Part shown: piece after piece, positions 6,437 to 7,494 of the stretch | Layout of the letters: the number at the start of each line of letters is the position of its first letter | How positions within the stretch are numbered: position 1 is the first letter of the stretch | Assembly: GCA_029865665.1 (NCBI GenBank) | Contig: JARXAV010000118.1 | Coordinates: 1-7,494, forward strand | From: Flectobacillus sp. | GTDB taxonomy: Bacteria; Bacteroidota; Bacteroidia; Cytophagales; Spirosomataceae | DNA length: 7,494 bases | Direction: 5' to 3' | Translations under genes and position numbers: made by a program | The notes under the pieces: model-generated | What the model was told of the DNA's origin: nothing | The model's database searches: none | Seen by the model: the letters and a program-made list of their open reading frames with translations, nothing else

Positions 6437-6477
6437 AAACAAATACCTATTACCCAATCAGAATTGTTTTACACAAA
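6405..6477. repeat. Perfect 11-bp inverted repeat around the RhuM-Fic promoter
   Basis: TTGTGTAAAAC (6405-6415) recurs in inverted orientation as GTTTTACACAA (6467-6477), 51 bases apart. Counting three more outer bases, 13 of 14 positions match. The left arm covers the putative -33 element and the right arm lies in the leader, 16 bases before the ATG. Two separated half-sites around a promoter suit a looping or paired-operator arrangement; an RNA hairpin with a 51-nt loop is less likely to matter. Confidence 0.65.
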
Positions 6478-6493
6478 TTAAATAAAAACCAAC

Positions 6494-7471
6494 ATGGAAA
6501 AAACGGGAGAAATTCTACTTTATCAGGCCGAAGATGGTCAAACAACACTTAATGTTCAATTAGAAAAAGACACGGTTTGGCTTACGCAAGCACAAATGGC
6601 AGATTTATTTGATTTAGATCGAAGTGTTATGACAAAGCACATTCGTAATATCTTCAAAAGTGAAGAACTAGAAGAGAATTCAGTATGTGCAATTTATGCA
6701 CATACTGCCAATGATGGCAAAAAGTACAAAACTAAGTTTTACAATTTAGATATGATTTTGTCGGTTGGCTATCGAGCCAACTCCAAGAAAGCCACCCAAT
6801 TCAGAATTTGGGCAAATAAAATTCTAAAACAGTATCTCATTAAAGGTTATGCGATACAAGATAAGATTAAGGTCGAACAGTATGAAAATTTACGTCAAAC
6901 GGTTAGCTTATTAGCTAATGTGTTAGAGCGTAAAGAATTGTCTGCCGATGAAGCGACAGGCTTACTAAAAGTCGTAACGGACTTTGCTTATGCCTTGGAT
7001 GTGTTGGACAAATATGACCATCAGGTACTGAACATTGAAAACACTTCTACGGAACAGTACTTCACCATTACTTATTCAGAAGCAATGGAAGCTATCAGAA
7101 GTTTGGGAAGTAAATTTGGTAGTAGTACACTCTTTGGAAACGAAAAAGACAACTCTTTTAAAGGCTCAATTGCTACGATTTACCAGTCATTTGGAGGGGT
7201 TGACTTATATCCAAGTATAGAAGAAAAAGCAGCTAATTTACTGTACTTTGTTGTTAAAAATCATTCGTTTAGTGATGGCAATAAACGAATTGCGGCCTTC
7301 TTATTTGTCTGGTTTTTAGAGCGAAATAAGTTACTTTACACCCCAACAGGTAGCAAGCGAATAGCAGATAATGCCCTTGTTGCATTAACACTAATGATTG
7401 CCGAAAGTAAGCCAGATGAAAAAGATATGATGGTACGAGTTGTGGTCAGTTTGATTAACGGAAATAATTAG
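6494..7471 (+). CDS. RhuM-Fic/Doc family protein (virulence protein RhuM type)
   Basis: The 325-residue protein has two parts. Residues about 5-125 are a RhuM-type domain: VWLTQAQMADLFDLDRSVMTKHIRNIF (28-54) reads like a helix-turn-helix, followed by TANDGKKYKTKFYNLDMILSVGYR (71-94) and FRIWANKILKQYLIKGYA (103-120). Residues about 185-322 are a Fic/Doc domain with the active-site motif HSFSDGNKR (257-265): His257 catalytic, Asp261 metal-binding, Asn263 and Arg265 for nucleotide phosphates. Lys264 replaces the Gly of AMPylating Fic proteins, as in the EF-Tu kinase toxin Doc; which transfer this protein performs is unknown. No inhibitory (S/T)xxxE(G/N) helix was recognised and no antitoxin gene precedes it. 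The gene stands alone, divergent from the DUF2027-Smr gene. Its ATG is preceded by an A-rich stretch. Such genes are widespread and often accessory. Confidence 0.92.
   Translation: MEKTGEILLYQAEDGQTTLNVQLEKDTVWLTQAQMADLFDLDRSVMTKHIRNIFKSEELEENSVCAIYAHTANDGKKYKTKFYNLDMILSVGYRANSKKATQFRIWANKILKQYLIKGYAIQDKIKVEQYENLRQTVSLLANVLERKELSADEATGLLKVVTDFAYALDVLDKYDHQVLNIENTSTEQYFTITYSEAMEAIRSLGSKFGSSTLFGNEKDNSFKGSIATIYQSFGGVDLYPSIEEKAANLLYFVVKNHSFSDGNKRIAAFLFVWFLERNKLLYTPTGSKRIADNALVALTLMIAESKPDEKDMMVRVVVSLINGNN
6681..6707. repeat. Perfect 11-bp palindrome inside the RhuM domain coding sequence
   Basis: CAGTATGTGCA (6681-6691) and TGCACATACTG (6697-6707) are exact inverted repeats around a 5-nt centre. 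They encode part of SVCAIYAHTA (residues 63-72), just before the TANDGKKY motif. It could be a hairpin in the mRNA or a symmetric protein-binding site; a coincidence of conserved codons is also possible. Confidence 0.6.
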
Positions 7472-7494
7472 GATAAATACATACAAGGAAGTGC

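Noticed and set aside
6405..6477. Reading the 11-bp inverted repeat as the ends of a tiny transposable element
   Set aside because: Only 73 bases long, no flanking target duplication seen, and it coincides with the promoter of an intact gene.
7035..7220. 61-residue plus-strand open frame
   Set aside because: Shifted-frame shadow inside the intact RhuM-Fic gene.

Overview
The window looks like a chromosomal segment of a Bacteroidota bacterium, probably of the Cytophagales type; the phylum is well supported and the order is a guess. The evidence for the phylum is: several promoter candidates of the Bacteroidota form TTG-N19-21-TAnnTTTG, a ribosomal protein S16 with a long acidic C-terminal extension, start codons without clear Shine-Dalgarno sequences, a DUF2027-Smr protein and a DUF4403 lipoprotein. 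The DNA is AT-rich throughout.

Left edge (1-1292): an incomplete minus-strand gene begins at 818 and runs off the window. It encodes a secreted protein with a signal peptide, a proprotein-convertase-type P domain and the start of a lysyl-oxidase-like domain. Behind it lie 474 AT-rich bases with no supportable gene, containing one good minus-strand terminator.

Translation block (1293-3719): rpsP, rimM and trmD run leftward in the classical order (ribosomal protein S16, 16S maturation factor, tRNA m1G37 methyltransferase). rplS, which follows trmD in many bacteria, is absent. A textbook hairpin terminator separates rpsP from rimM, and a palindrome with a possible second promoter sits just before rimM, so the block may be two transcription units or an attenuated one. 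Divergent from rpsP is rnpB, the RNase P catalytic RNA, with its own promoter and terminator. This places a ribosomal protein gene, a ribosome assembly factor, a tRNA methylase and the tRNA 5'-processing ribozyme together.

Middle (3791-6298): two minus-strand genes, an outer-envelope DUF4403 lipoprotein and, upstream of it, a DUF2027-Smr protein. A promoter for the latter shows that its start is the ATG at 6298 and not the TTG further out.

Right edge (6494-7471): a plus-strand RhuM-Fic/Doc protein, the most accessory-looking gene. A 73-base inverted repeat surrounds its putative promoter, and a second perfect 11-bp inverted repeat lies inside its coding sequence.

Most of the window is housekeeping. 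The least explained signals are the two palindromic elements of the RhuM-Fic gene, the palindrome before rimM, and the P-domain/lysyl-oxidase-like protein at the edge.
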